Positions 9,788-20,352 of a stretch of 64,000 nt of DNA are shown here, piece after piece; position 1 is the first letter of the stretch; each line of letters begins with the position of its first letter. Both the position numbers and the translations under genes were made by a program. The stretch is from Mycobacterium ostraviense (GTDB lineage Bacteria; Actinomycetota; Actinomycetes; Mycobacteriales; Mycobacteriaceae): the NCBI RefSeq assembly GCF_002705925.1, contig NZ_NKRE01000001.1, positions 2,559,282-2,623,281 of the forward strand, written 5' to 3'. The notes below the pieces were generated by a model, which was given only the letters and a program-made list of their open reading frames with translations, ran no database searches and was not told the origin of the DNA.

Positions 9788-9985
9788 ATCGGCTGGGCAA
9801 GCCGTTGAGCCCGCCCGTGCCCAGCAGGAGTCCGCCCTGTCCGCCAGTCCCCGAGCCGCCCGTGATGATGCCGGTCCCGCCGTTGCCGCCGTTGCCGATC
9901 AACACGGCGTTGCCGCCGGCCCACCGGAACCGCCGCCACCGTCTCCGAATCCCGGTGGCGGTACCGAGACTTCGCAGGGGTCCCC
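9788..9985 (-). pseudogene. PGRS domain relic (end of a lost PE_PGRS gene)
   Basis: On the minus strand this short interval translates in one frame to [20 protein letters not shown] and [17 protein letters not shown], a standard PGRS C-terminus. Further upstream (9906-9985) Gly-rich sequence continues but in a shifted frame. No PE domain or start exists between fadE6 and fadD2, and the usual stop after GLNGLP is lost. It is a relic of a PE_PGRS gene or of a recombined PGRS fragment. Confidence 0.6.
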
Positions 9986-10001
9986 GTTGCGGGGATAGCT
10001 G

Positions 10002-11684
10002 CTACTCGACCTCCATCTCGCGCAGTTCACGCTTGAGGATCTTGCCGGTGGGATTGCGCGGCAGCTCGTCGAGGAAGATCACCTCGCGCGGCACCTTGTA
10101 ACGCGCAAGGTGGTCGCGAACGTAGTGTTTGACGGTGTCCTCATCGAGGTCGGCGTCGGGCTTCTTCACCACGAATGCGCGCAGCCGCGCGCCCCACTCC
10201 TTGTCCTCGACACCGATCGCGGTGGCCTCCACCACGTCGGGATGCCCGCTGATCAGATCCTCCACCTCGGCGGGGAACACGTTTTCACCACCGGAGACGA
10301 TCATCTCGTCGTCGCGGCCGCTGACGTAGAGCAGTCCGTGCTCGTCGAAATAGCCGACGTCACCCGAGGACATCAGCCCGTCGATGATCTGCTTGTGGCC
10401 GCCGCCGGTGTAGCCCTCGAACGGGAAGGCGTTGCCGACGAAGATCCGCCCGACCTCGCCTTGTGGCAGCTCGTTGCCGTTCTCGTCGAGGATCTTGACC
10501 TTCACGCCCTTGACGACCGGTCCCACCGTCGCGGGGTTGCGCTCCAAGTCCTTGGGTCCGGCGATGGTGGCGAACGCGATCTCGGTCGAGCCGTACATGT
10601 TGTAGATGACCGGCCCGAGGTCCTTGAGCGCGCGCGAGGCCAACTCGGCGCCCAGCTGCGACCCGGAAACGAAGACGATCTTCAGGCTGGACAGATCGGG
10701 CTTCTTGTGCATCTTCTCGATCGCGTCGAGGATGCGCGACAGCATCACCGGCACCACCACCATGGCGGTCACCTTGTGCTTCTCGATGTCTTGCAGCACC
10801 AGCGGCGGCTTGAACTTCCGTCGCAGCACCAGCGTCGAACCGAGGAACATCGCGATGGTGGCGTGCAGGTAGCCCAGCGCGTGGAACATCGGCGCCGGCA
10901 GCGATGTCACCTCGTTGGCCTTGAAAGGAACATGCGACAGGATGCCGCCGACCGGCGCCAGCGTCGGTGGGGTGCTGCGGTTTGCCCCCTTCGGGGTGCC
11001 GGTTGTTCCGCTGGTCAGGATGATGATCGACGCGTGCTTGCCAGCCTTGGGGGCGGGCGCCGTGCTGCTGCGCGCGATCAGGTCGGCCAGGGTCTCGTCA
11101 GTGCTGCCCGACGGCTCGTGAGCTGGGTCTTTATCGGGATTCGTGCCCAGGGCCCGGAGCTTGCCCAGCGGCGGCTCGGCCTTGCTGACTGCCTTGGTGT
11201 ACTCGTCGTCGTAGATGATCAGCTTGGCGCCTTCGCGCTCGGACACCTCTTTGATCTGAGGCCCGGAGAACTCGCTGTTGAGCAAGATGATGCGGGCGCC
11301 CACCCGGGCGGCGCCGTAGTTGGCGATGAGGAACCAGCGGTGGTTGCGCGCGAGCAGGGCCACCCCGTCACCGGCCCGAACCCCCTTGGCGAGTAGGGCG
11401 TTGGCCACGGCGTGGGCGGCTTCATCGAGTTGCTTGTAGGTGAACTCGCCGTCTTCGTCGATGCAGGCTGCCCGGTCCGGGTGGCGTCGGGCGTTCAGCG
11501 ACGGCAGCATGCCGAACTCGCCCCACTTCACGATTTCGTTTGCCATCGCGGCATAGTTCAGCGGCGACTCCAACCGGAACGCGCCCGATTCGACGATCTT
11601 GCGCACGTAATGCAGTTCGGAGGTACCGCGGTCGAGGTATTGCTGGATCTTTCCGAGCCCGGGCAAGTCACTGAGGTTAGGCAT
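10002..11684 (-). CDS. fadD2: Fatty-acid CoA ligase FadD2
   Basis: 560 residues, the length I recall for Rv0270. An ANL-superfamily acyl-activating enzyme that adenylates a fatty acid and transfers it to CoA. Visible motifs are the P-loop-like TSGTTGTPKG (about residues 222-231), YNMYGSTE, the hinge region SGRDDEMIVSGGENVFP, and the C-terminal catalytic Lys in PRNPTGKILKREL. The ATG at 11682-11684 gives MPNLSDLPGLGKIQQYL; the frame is open further upstream but that extension would run into the divergent polymerase gene and looks non-coding. Promoters of both genes must share the 67 bp between them. Acyl-chain preference is not visible. Confidence 0.93.
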   Translation of the reverse strand: MPNLSDLPGLGKIQQYLDRGTSELHYVRKIVESGAFRLESPLNYAAMANEIVKWGEFGMLPSLNARRHPDRAACIDEDGEFTYKQLDEAAHAVANALLAKGVRAGDGVALLARNHRWFLIANYGAARVGARIILLNSEFSGPQIKEVSEREGAKLIIYDDEYTKAVSKAEPPLGKLRALGTNPDKDPAHEPSGSTDETLADLIARSSTAPAPKAGKHASIIILTSGTTGTPKGANRSTPPTLAPVGGILSHVPFKANEVTSLPAPMFHALGYLHATIAMFLGSTLVLRRKFKPPLVLQDIEKHKVTAMVVVPVMLSRILDAIEKMHKKPDLSSLKIVFVSGSQLGAELASRALKDLGPVIYNMYGSTEIAFATIAGPKDLERNPATVGPVVKGVKVKILDENGNELPQGEVGRIFVGNAFPFEGYTGGGHKQIIDGLMSSGDVGYFDEHGLLYVSGRDDEMIVSGGENVFPAEVEDLISGHPDVVEATAIGVEDKEWGARLRAFVVKKPDADLDEDTVKHYVRDHLARYKVPREVIFLDELPRNPTGKILKRELREMEVE

Positions 11685-11751
11685 AACCTCACAATATGTG
11701 ACGGGGGTCGCAAAGCGACCAGAAGGTATTCCGGAATTAGCATGGACTCCC

Positions 11752-13002
11752 ATGACCGGTCCGGCATCCCTGGACGTCGCCGGACACCGCGTCACCATCA
11801 GCCATCCGGACCGGGTGGTGTTTCCCGGCCGGGACGGCCGATCCGGACACACCAAACTCGACCTGGTGCGTTACTACCTCTCGGTGGCCGATGGTGCGCT
11901 GCGCGGCGTGGCCGGCCGGCCGATGATCCTGAAGCGCTTCGTCAAGGGCATCTGCGAAGAAGCGGTGTTCCAGAAGCGCGCACCTGCCAACCGCCCGGAC
12001 TGGGTCGACGTCGCCGAACTCCGCTACGCGTCGGGCACGTCCGCCAAGGAAGCCGTCATCCACGACGCGGCGGGACTGGCGTGGGTGGTCAACCTGGGCT
12101 GCATCGACCTCAATCCGCATCCGGTGCTGACCGGTGACCTCGACCATCCCGACGAGCTGCGGATCGACCTGGACCCGATGCCGGGCGTCGAGTGGCGGCA
12201 CATCATCGACGTCGCCCTGGTGGTGCGTGCGGTGCTCGAGGACTACGGCCTGACCGGCTGGCCCAAGACGTCCGGGTCGCGCGGCTTCCATGTGTATGCC
12301 CGGATCGCGCCGCACTGGCCGTTCTCGAAGGTCCGGCTGGCTGCCCAGACCGTTGCGCGCGAAGTCGAACGGCGCGTACCCGATGCCGCAACCAGCCGCT
12401 GGTGGAAGGAGGAACGCGAGGGCGTGTTCGTCGACTTCAATCAGAACGCCAAGGACCGTACGGTCGCGTCGGCTTATTCGGTGCGGGCCACTCCCGACGC
12501 CCGGGTATCGACCCCGCTGTGCTGGGACGAGGTGCCCGACTGCTATCCGGAGGACTTCACCCTGGGTACCGTTCCGGACCGGTTCGCCGAGCTGGGTGAC
12601 CCGTGGGCCGGGATGGACGATGCCGTGGGCGATCTGGACCGGCTGCTCATGCTGGCCGAGGAATTGGGGCCGCCGGAAAAGGCGCCTCAAGGCGCCGGCC
12701 CACGGGCCGGCGGCCGGCGCCGGTCCTCCAAGCCGCTCATCGAGGTCGCCCGCACCAAGACCAGGGACGAGGCGATGGCCGCGCTGGACACCTGGCGCCA
12801 CCGCCACCGCGCCGCGGCCGACCGGCTGCAGCCCGCCGACGTGCTGGTCGACGGGATGCGCGGGCCCAGTTCCATCTGGTACCGGATCCGGATCAACCTG
12901 CAGCACGTGCCGCCCGAGCAACGTCCGCCGCAGGAGGAGCTGATCGCCGACTACAGCCCGTGGCCGGGCTATCCGCCCAAGCCGAAACCCGCGGACACCT
13001 GA
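11752..13002 (+). CDS. LigD-type polymerase/primase (PolDom, AEP family) protein, Rv0269c homologue
   Basis: About 416 residues similar to the polymerase domain of bacterial LigD, here free-standing without ligase or nuclease domains. Archaeo-eukaryotic primase signatures are the metal-binding Asp pair in RIDLDPMPG (about residues 136-144) and the SGSRGFHVY segment (about 173-181) with its His. GVFVDFNQNAKDRTVASAYS carries the third acidic residue. Such enzymes add ribo- or deoxyribonucleotides and act in gap filling and end-joining. Residues after about 300 are Arg/Pro-rich and less conserved. The ATG at 11752 fits the homology start. It diverges from fadD2. Confidence 0.87.
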   Translation: MTGPASLDVAGHRVTISHPDRVVFPGRDGRSGHTKLDLVRYYLSVADGALRGVAGRPMILKRFVKGICEEAVFQKRAPANRPDWVDVAELRYASGTSAKEAVIHDAAGLAWVVNLGCIDLNPHPVLTGDLDHPDELRIDLDPMPGVEWRHIIDVALVVRAVLEDYGLTGWPKTSGSRGFHVYARIAPHWPFSKVRLAAQTVAREVERRVPDAATSRWWKEEREGVFVDFNQNAKDRTVASAYSVRATPDARVSTPLCWDEVPDCYPEDFTLGTVPDRFAELGDPWAGMDDAVGDLDRLLMLAEELGPPEKAPQGAGPRAGGRRRSSKPLIEVARTKTRDEAMAALDTWRHRHRAAADRLQPADVLVDGMRGPSSIWYRIRINLQHVPPEQRPPQEELIADYSPWPGYPPKPKPADT

Positions 13003-13979
13003 TCACACCGGACTCGTCGCGGCTCCCCTACGCAGGTAGCGATACCACGTCACGATCAGCAAGCCCAGGAAGAAGACCACGTAGCAGCGCAGCGCCGGTT
13101 CGATGCTGCCGAACTGCGCCTTGGACCACGCATACGCCAGCGGCACCAGAAACCCGCCGACGGCACCGACCGCGGAGATGACGCCCAACGCGCCCGCGGC
13201 CTGGCGGCGCATCTGGACCATGGTGTCCGGGTCACCGCCCGCCAGCTCACCTGTGACGGTGAAAATCCGGGAGATCATCCGGTAGGTCGATCCGTTGCCG
13301 ATACCGGTGGCCACGAACAAGAACCACGGCCAACGGGACCAGCAGCAATCCGGCACGTGCCAGCGCCACCCCGCCACCGGCGACCACGACGGAATGACCT
13401 TCTGCACCACCGCAACTCCGATGTTGCCCCCGGCCGCGTTGAGACCCAGCGCCCAGCCCTTGTCGCGCTCCGGGAAGAAGAACGAGATGTTGGCCATCGA
13501 GGAGCCACCCCTACCCCGGCGGTCGTGGCGATCGCGACCAAGAGCACGAACGGTATGCCGGGATGGCTTACCGCCCAGGACAGCAGCAGACAGGGGATGA
13601 CCAACAACGTTGCCGAGATGATCGTCCTGTTGCGGCCACCGAAGATCGGGACGGCAAACGTGTAAGGCAACCGCAGCAACGCACCGACCCCGCTGGGCAC
13701 CGCGACCAGACATAGCGCCTGGCTGGGCGACAGCGCCCAGCCAGAGGGCGCAGGGTGGCCATCGACGGCCGTCATGTGCACCACCACGATGCTCCACAGC
13801 ATCCACACGCTGAACCCGATGTGCTCGGCGAAGATGGAGAAAACGAGGTTACGATGGGCGATCGGTCTGCCGGTGCGCTCCCAGAACTCGGGGTCTTCCG
13901 GGCGCCAGTCGTCAATCCAGGGACCTTCGACATAGGGCGCGCGCGGTGGCGCCTGCTGGATTTCCGGGGCAATCGTCAT
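13003..13979 (-). pseudogene. narU: narU-type nitrate/nitrite transporter, frameshifted and internally deleted
   Basis: The 5' part (from ATG at 13979) reads well as a NarK/NarU major-facilitator protein: WRPEDPEFWERTGRPIAHRN, then helices with LCLVAVPSGVGALLRLPYTF. At about 13515 the frame changes, and MANISFFFPERDKGWALGLN continues in a second frame. At about 13320-13380 a third frame holds VVVAGGGVALARAGLLLVPL, and the second frame then jumps to LFVATGIGNGSTYRMI and runs to a normal C-terminus. Compared with the intact NarK3 in this window, roughly the middle third of the protein (several helices) is missing. At least two frameshifts plus a deletion make it non-functional. Rv0267 is the recalled homologue. 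Confidence 0.85.
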
Positions 13980-14149
13980 GGCTCGACGCTAAAGGCGCGC
14001 TGTTCCCGGCTCCGGCGCCCGCAGTTACGCGGCCGAAAAGCAAACATCACAACGGTCTTGCGAGGCCTGTCAGAAAAATGCGGCGGCGGTGGGGGCGCAC
14101 CGGCATTACGCGGCGGTGAGCCGACTCGGGCACGCGATAGTCTCACGCG
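13980..14149. other. Intergenic region between narU pseudogene and fecB2
   Basis: 170 bases separating divergent genes. No ORF or clear promoter motif is visible to me. In H37Rv, from memory, oplA (5-oxoprolinase, Rv0266c) lies here; no trace of it is recognisable. Confidence 0.5.
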
Positions 14150-15142
14150 GTGCAACAGGGATGGAGTCGGCGCGGATTCCTGCAGGTCGCTGGAGCAACA
14201 GGGCTCGTCGCCGCGGGGATGTCGGGGTGTTCGTCACGCGAACCGAAACCGGGCACACCCGGCGGTGGGGCGGTGACCATCACTCACCTATTCGGCAAGA
14301 CCGTCGTCAAAGAGCCGCCGAAGCGCGTGGTCAGTGCGGGCTTCACCGAACAGGACGACTTGCTGGCCGTGGGTGTGGTGCCGATCGCGGTGACCAACTG
14401 GTTCGGCGACCAACCGTTCGCCGTATGGCCGTGGGCCCAACCCAAGCTCGGAGCGGCGCAGCCGGTGGTGTTGAACCTCGACAACGGAATTGCGGTCGAG
14501 CAGATTGCCGGCCTGAAGCCCGACCTGATCGTGGCCATCAACGCCGGCGTCGACGCCGACACCTATCAGAAACTGTCGGCGATCGCCCCGACCATCCCGC
14601 AGTCCGGCGGCGACGCGTTCTTCGAGCCGTGGAAGGACCAGGCGACCACCATCGGCCAGGCGGTTTTCCAGGCCGAGCAGATGAAGTCGCTGATCGACGA
14701 CGTCGACCGCAGGTTCGCCGAGGTCGCCGAGAAGAATCCGAAATGGAAGGGCAAGAAGGCACTGCTGCTGCAGGGCAGGTTGCGACAGGGCAACGTGATC
14801 GCCACCATGGCCGGCTGGCGGACCGATTTCCTCAACCAGATGGGTCTGGTCGTCTCCGACGCCATCAAGTCCTACGCCGCCGACCACGTTGCGGTCATCC
14901 CCCCCGAGCACATCAAAGAGGTGCTCGATTCCGCCGATGTGCTGATCTGGTCCACCGAAAGCCCGGAGGAGCAGCAGGCGTTGCTGGCCGACCCCGCGAT
15001 AGCGGCTTCCGGGGCGACTGCCCAGAAGCGCCACATCTTCACCACCAAAGACCTGGCCGGAGCGATCGCGTTCGCATCGCCGCTGAGTTATCCTCTGGTG
15101 GCCGATCAGCTGCCCCCGCAGATCGGCGCAATCCTGGGCTGA
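14150..15142 (+). CDS. fecB2: Iron-siderophore-type substrate-binding lipoprotein, FecB2/Rv0265c homologue
   Basis: 330 residues. The N-terminus (SRRGFLQVAGATGLVAAG, then MSGC) combines a twin-arginine-like export signal with a lipobox Cys at about residue 27, so the mature protein should be anchored outside the membrane. The remainder matches periplasmic binding proteins of the FepB/BtuF fold: PPKRVVSAGFTEQDDLLAVG, LKPDLIVAINAGVD and a long central helix, as expected for siderophore or haem receptors. The start is GTG at 14150. No permease or ATPase gene is adjacent, so the partner transporter is elsewhere. Confidence 0.87.
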   Translation: MQQGWSRRGFLQVAGATGLVAAGMSGCSSREPKPGTPGGGAVTITHLFGKTVVKEPPKRVVSAGFTEQDDLLAVGVVPIAVTNWFGDQPFAVWPWAQPKLGAAQPVVLNLDNGIAVEQIAGLKPDLIVAINAGVDADTYQKLSAIAPTIPQSGGDAFFEPWKDQATTIGQAVFQAEQMKSLIDDVDRRFAEVAEKNPKWKGKKALLLQGRLRQGNVIATMAGWRTDFLNQMGLVVSDAIKSYAADHVAVIPPEHIKEVLDSADVLIWSTESPEEQQALLADPAIAASGATAQKRHIFTTKDLAGAIAFASPLSYPLVADQLPPQIGAILG

Positions 15143-15255
15143 ATTCCCGGTTGGCAATGCCGCTGACCGCATCCGCATGAGCGTTTGCTAAGGCACCTCT
15201 GGCAGTGCTCCAAGATCCCTCGCCCGAGCGCCGATAACGGGGCTACCGTCGAAAG

Positions 15256-15918
15256 ATGAGTGTGACGAACCTCTCCAGCGACCCCGCAACCGACGCGGCG
15301 ACGCGCACCGTTCTGGACTACGGCGACCAGGCGCTGATGGTGGAATGCGACAGTACCGCTGAGGTTTTGGCGTGGACCGACGCGCTGCGCGTGGCGGCCC
15401 TGCCGGGAGTGGTCGACATCGTTCCCGCGTTGCGGACGGTGTTGATCAAACTGGCTGCACCCCGCTTCCAAGGGGTTACCCGCCAGCGGCTGCGCCGGTT
15501 GCCGATCGAGTCTCCGGCTGCACCGCCGGATCACCGGGGTGATCACCCCGTCATCGACGTCGTCTACGACGGCCCGGATCTCGCCGAGGTCGCCGGCCAC
15601 ACCGGCCTGACGGCCGCACAGATCATCAACGCCCACACCGCAACCCCGTGGCGGGTGGGATTCAACGGGTTCTCGCCCGGTTTCGCCTATCTCATCGGCG
15701 GCGACCCACGGCTGCGGGTCCCTCGCAAGTCCGAACCGCGAACCGTGGTGCCGGCCGGATCGGTCGCTCTCGCAGGCGAATTCAGCGCGATATATCCTCG
15801 GCAGTCGCCGGGCGGGTGGCAGATTATCGGCCACACTGAAGCCGTCTTGTGGGACGTCACCAGACCCACCCCCGCGCTGCTCATGCAGGGCATGTGGGTG
15901 CGGTTCCGGGCCGCGTAG
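15256..15918 (+). CDS. pxpB: 5-oxoprolinase subunit PxpB (KipI-like), Rv0264c homologue
   Basis: 220 residues of the allophanate hydrolase subunit 1/KipI family. The typical [19 protein letters not shown] segment is at about residues 136-154 and the [20 protein letters not shown] region follows. With PxpC and PxpA this forms the ATP-dependent prokaryotic 5-oxoprolinase that opens 5-oxoproline to glutamate. The pxpC gene follows after 15 bases, so they form an operon. A pxpA (LamB/YcsF) gene is not in this window. The ATG at 15256 is used. Confidence 0.88.
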   Translation: MSVTNLSSDPATDAATRTVLDYGDQALMVECDSTAEVLAWTDALRVAALPGVVDIVPALRTVLIKLAAPRFQGVTRQRLRRLPIESPAAPPDHRGDHPVIDVVYDGPDLAEVAGHTGLTAAQIINAHTATPWRVGFNGFSPGFAYLIGGDPRLRVPRKSEPRTVVPAGSVALAGEFSAIYPRQSPGGWQIIGHTEAVLWDVTRPTPALLMQGMWVRFRAA

Positions 15919-15933
15919 CAAGGAGCAGCTGCC

Positions 15934-17365
<1,432 letters not shown>

Positions 17366-17715
17366 TCGATTCCGTTGGGCGCCAAAGACTTGTGCCCGAT
17401 CCACATCGTGAACATCGGTGATCTGCCACACATTAGCCGCGCGACTCGCGGCGCCTGCCAGGAAGCTGCCAGATAACTGGGATTCAACTTTCAGGCGATA
17501 TCGACCGAACCAGGTTGACTCACTTCGATACTCGATGTGAGCATCGAAAGGACTGCGACACATGCCTGGTGGCCGCGGGCTGCCCTGCATCCGCCGATGG
17601 CCGAATAAGTTGCGGTGGGATCGCTCGACGGGGGACCTGAGTGCACGCCGTTAAGGGCGCTGCGCTGGTGACGTTTGTTCGGGACAGAACACCATGCACG
17701 AAAGGTGAAGACCAT
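17366..17715. other. Intergenic region upstream of narK3
   Basis: 350 bases without a supported gene. The reading frame of narK3 is open from 17641, but the extra residues look non-coding. A GTTCGGGACAGAAC stretch near 17677 vaguely resembles half of a DosR-type site but lacks the matching second half; I do not call it. Confidence 0.5.
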
Positions 17716-19131
17716 ATGGGCCGCAACCATCGCATCCCGGACTGGAATCCGGAAGACATCGCGGCCTGGGAAGCCGGTAACAAAAAGATCGCGCGGCGCA
17801 ATTTGCTGTGCACGATGGCCGGCGACCATGTGGCCTTCTCGATATGGTCGCTGTGGTCGGTGATGGTGTTGTTCATGCCCGCGTCGGTCTACGGGTTTTC
17901 TGCCGGCGACAAGCTGCTGCTGGGCGCGGTCGCCACGCTGGTCGGCGGCTGCGTGCGCATCCCTTACACCCTGGGTGTCGCGAAGTTCGGCGGCCGCAAC
18001 TGGACGACGTTCTCGGCATTCGTGCTGCTGATTCCGACGGCCGGCACGATCCTGTTGCTCGCCAACCCCGGCCTGCCGCTGTGGCCCTATGCGGTGTGCG
18101 CGGCGCTGACCGGGCTGGGCGGCGGCAACTACGCGGCCTCGTTGGCCAACGTCAATGCGTTCTACCCGCAACGGCTCAAGGGCGCAGCGCTAGCGGTCAA
18201 TGCCGGTGTCGGCAACCTCGGCGTCGCAGTGATCCAACTGGTCGGCCTGTTGGTACTGGCTTCAGCTGGCCACGAGGCACCGTACTGGGTCTGTGCGACG
18301 TATCTGGTGCTGTTGGCGGCCGTGGGCGTCGCGGCGGCGGTGTTCATGGACAATCTCGAGCACCGCATCGAGATCAACCACATGCGGTCAATTCTGTTCG
18401 ACCGCGATACCTGGGTGATTTCACTGCTCTACGTCTGCACGTTCGGCTCCTGGATCGGGTTTTCGTTCGCCTTCGGGCAGGTACTGGAGGTCAATTTCGC
18501 GGCCAACGGCGAAACTGCCAAGCACGCGTCGCTGCACGCCGCCCAAATCGCCTTCGTCGGACCATTATTGGGTTCCCTCGCCCGGATATACGGCGGACGC
18601 TTGGCCGATCGCATCAGCGGCAGCCGCGTCACGCTCGGCGTGCTGGCCGGCATGATCATGGCCGCCGGGATGCTGGTCGGCATCAGCACTTACACCGACC
18701 ATGCCGCGGCGACAACAACCACCGCCATGGTGGGCTACGTCGTGGGGGTCGTCGGGATCATCGGATTCCTGGCGCTGTTCATCTTGTCCGGAATGGGCAA
18801 TGGGTCAGTGTTCAAACTGATTCCGTCGGTGTTCGAGGCGCGCAGCAGGTCGCTGCTGGTCACCGACGCCGAACGCCGCCACTGGGCGCGTGCCATGTCG
18901 GGATCGCTGATCGGAATCTGTTCGGCAGTCGGCGCACTCGGCGGCGCGGGCATCAACCTGGCGCTGCGTGAGTCCTACCTCAGGAGCGGCACCGAGACGT
19001 CCGCGTACTGGGCGTTCCTGGTGTCCTATGTCGTTGCCGCCGTCCTTACCTGGATGATGTATGTGCGCCGGCCGGTTTCAGAAACCAAGGTCCACGACGC
19101 GAAGGCCCGACCCGAACTCGCCCGGGTGTGA
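17716..19131 (+). CDS. narK3: Nitrite/nitrate major-facilitator transporter NarK3
   Basis: 471 residues, close to Rv0261c (469). Twelve hydrophobic segments follow a conserved soluble N-terminus (PDWNPEDIAAWEAGNKKIAR). Nitrate/nitrite-porter signatures are the Gly-rich GLGGGNYAASLANVNAFYP in helix 5 and FILSGMGNGSVFKLIPSVF in helix 11. It moves nitrate or nitrite across the cytoplasmic membrane. The ATG at 17716 is preceded by AAGGTG at a 10-base distance. Downstream siroheme genes and nirBD suggest a role in nitrite assimilation. This copy is intact whereas the narU copy in this window is destroyed. Confidence 0.92.
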   Translation: MGRNHRIPDWNPEDIAAWEAGNKKIARRNLLCTMAGDHVAFSIWSLWSVMVLFMPASVYGFSAGDKLLLGAVATLVGGCVRIPYTLGVAKFGGRNWTTFSAFVLLIPTAGTILLLANPGLPLWPYAVCAALTGLGGGNYAASLANVNAFYPQRLKGAALAVNAGVGNLGVAVIQLVGLLVLASAGHEAPYWVCATYLVLLAAVGVAAAVFMDNLEHRIEINHMRSILFDRDTWVISLLYVCTFGSWIGFSFAFGQVLEVNFAANGETAKHASLHAAQIAFVGPLLGSLARIYGGRLADRISGSRVTLGVLAGMIMAAGMLVGISTYTDHAAATTTTAMVGYVVGVVGIIGFLALFILSGMGNGSVFKLIPSVFEARSRSLLVTDAERRHWARAMSGSLIGICSAVGALGGAGINLALRESYLRSGTETSAYWAFLVSYVVAAVLTWMMYVRRPVSETKVHDAKARPELARV

Positions 19132-19209
19132 GCACCACCTCAGCCAAGGGCAATGCCCAGGCAATTGCCCGGTAACGCCACCGAAATTTCCAGGGCTTAG
19201 ACAGTTGAT

Positions 19210-20352
19210 ATGGCCCAGTTGAACTCTGAGCCACTGCGGGGCTACCGCATTGCAGTGACCTCGGCTCGCCGCGCCGACGAGCTGTGCGCGCTGCTGCGCC
19301 GCCAGGGCGCGGAGGTATGCAGTGCCCCGGCAATCTCCATGATCGCCCTGCCCGACGACGACGAACTCCACCACAATACGCAGGCGTTGATCGCCGATCC
19401 GCCGGACATACTGGTGGCGCACACCGGCATCGGCGTTCGGGGCTGGATAGCCGCCGCCGAGGGGTGGGGGTTGGCCGGCGGGTTGATCGGGGCGCTGTCT
19501 ACGGCCCGGGTCATATCTCGCGGGCCGAAAGCCACCGGGGAGTTGCGCGCCGCCGGGTTACGCGAGGAATGGTCCCCGGATTCGGAGTCGTCGCTGGAGG
19601 TCTTGGACTACCTGCTGCGATCCGGCGTATCCGGGAGGCGGATCGCCGTTCAACTGCACGGCGCCACCGACGGTTGGGACCCGTTCCCGGAGTTTGTCGG
19701 CGGGTTGCGCTCGGCGGGTGCCGAAGTGCTGCCCATCCGGGTATACCGCTGGAAGCCAACACCATTGGGCGGCGAATTCGACCAGTTGGTCGCCGGCATT
19801 GCCCGAAGACAATTCGACGCGGTCAGTTTCACGTCGGCACCAGCCGCGGCGGCGGTACTGGAACGCGGCCGCCAGTTGGGTATCGAGGAGCAGCTATTGG
19901 CGGCGCTGCGCAACGATGTGCACGCGATGTGCGTGGGCCCGGTCACCTCGCGCCCCTTGACCCGAAACGGCGTCCCCACGTCGGCTCCGGAGCGAATGCG
20001 GTTGGGGGCCCTGGCCCGGCATATCGCCGAAGAATTGCCACGGCTCGGATCGTGCACCCTAACCGCCGCAGGGCACGTCGTCGATATCCGCAGGGCCTGC
20101 GTGCTGGTCGACGATTCCATCAAGACGCTGCCGGCGTCGGGAATGGCGATTCTGCGTGCGTTGGCCCGACGCCCCGGCGACGTCGTCGGGCGCGACGAAC
20201 TGCTCGCCGTGTTACCCGGCAACGGCGACGACACCCACGCCGTCGACACCGCCGTACTGCGGCTGCGAACGGCGTTGGGCGACAAGAACATCATTGCGAC
20301 GGTGGTCAAACGCGGCTACCGGCTGGCCGTCGACACGCAGGACGACGTATGA
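19210..20352 (+). CDS. Uroporphyrinogen-III synthase (HemD-like)/OmpR-type winged-helix fusion, Rv0260c homologue
   Basis: 380 residues in two parts. Residues 1-260 match the bilobed uroporphyrinogen-III synthase fold (RGYRIAVTSARRADELCALL, LVAHTGIGVRGW, FDAVSFTSAPAAAAVLER). Residues about 285-376 form an OmpR/PhoB-type DNA-binding domain: LPASGMAILRALARRPGDVV, then TAVLRLRTALGDKN and the wing VVKRGYRLAVD. The receiver domain of a response regulator is replaced by the enzyme-like domain, so it may sense a tetrapyrrole and act on transcription, or make uroporphyrinogen III for siroheme. The next gene overlaps its stop by ATGA, implying coupling with the chelatase. Confidence 0.87.
   Translation: MAQLNSEPLRGYRIAVTSARRADELCALLRRQGAEVCSAPAISMIALPDDDELHHNTQALIADPPDILVAHTGIGVRGWIAAAEGWGLAGGLIGALSTARVISRGPKATGELRAAGLREEWSPDSESSLEVLDYLLRSGVSGRRIAVQLHGATDGWDPFPEFVGGLRSAGAEVLPIRVYRWKPTPLGGEFDQLVAGIARRQFDAVSFTSAPAAAAVLERGRQLGIEEQLLAALRNDVHAMCVGPVTSRPLTRNGVPTSAPERMRLGALARHIAEELPRLGSCTLTAAGHVVDIRRACVLVDDSIKTLPASGMAILRALARRPGDVVGRDELLAVLPGNGDDTHAVDTAVLRLRTALGDKNIIATVVKRGYRLAVDTQDDV

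Noticed and set aside
17670..17700. Possible DosR box before narK3
   Set aside because: Only half of the 20-bp palindrome is matched.
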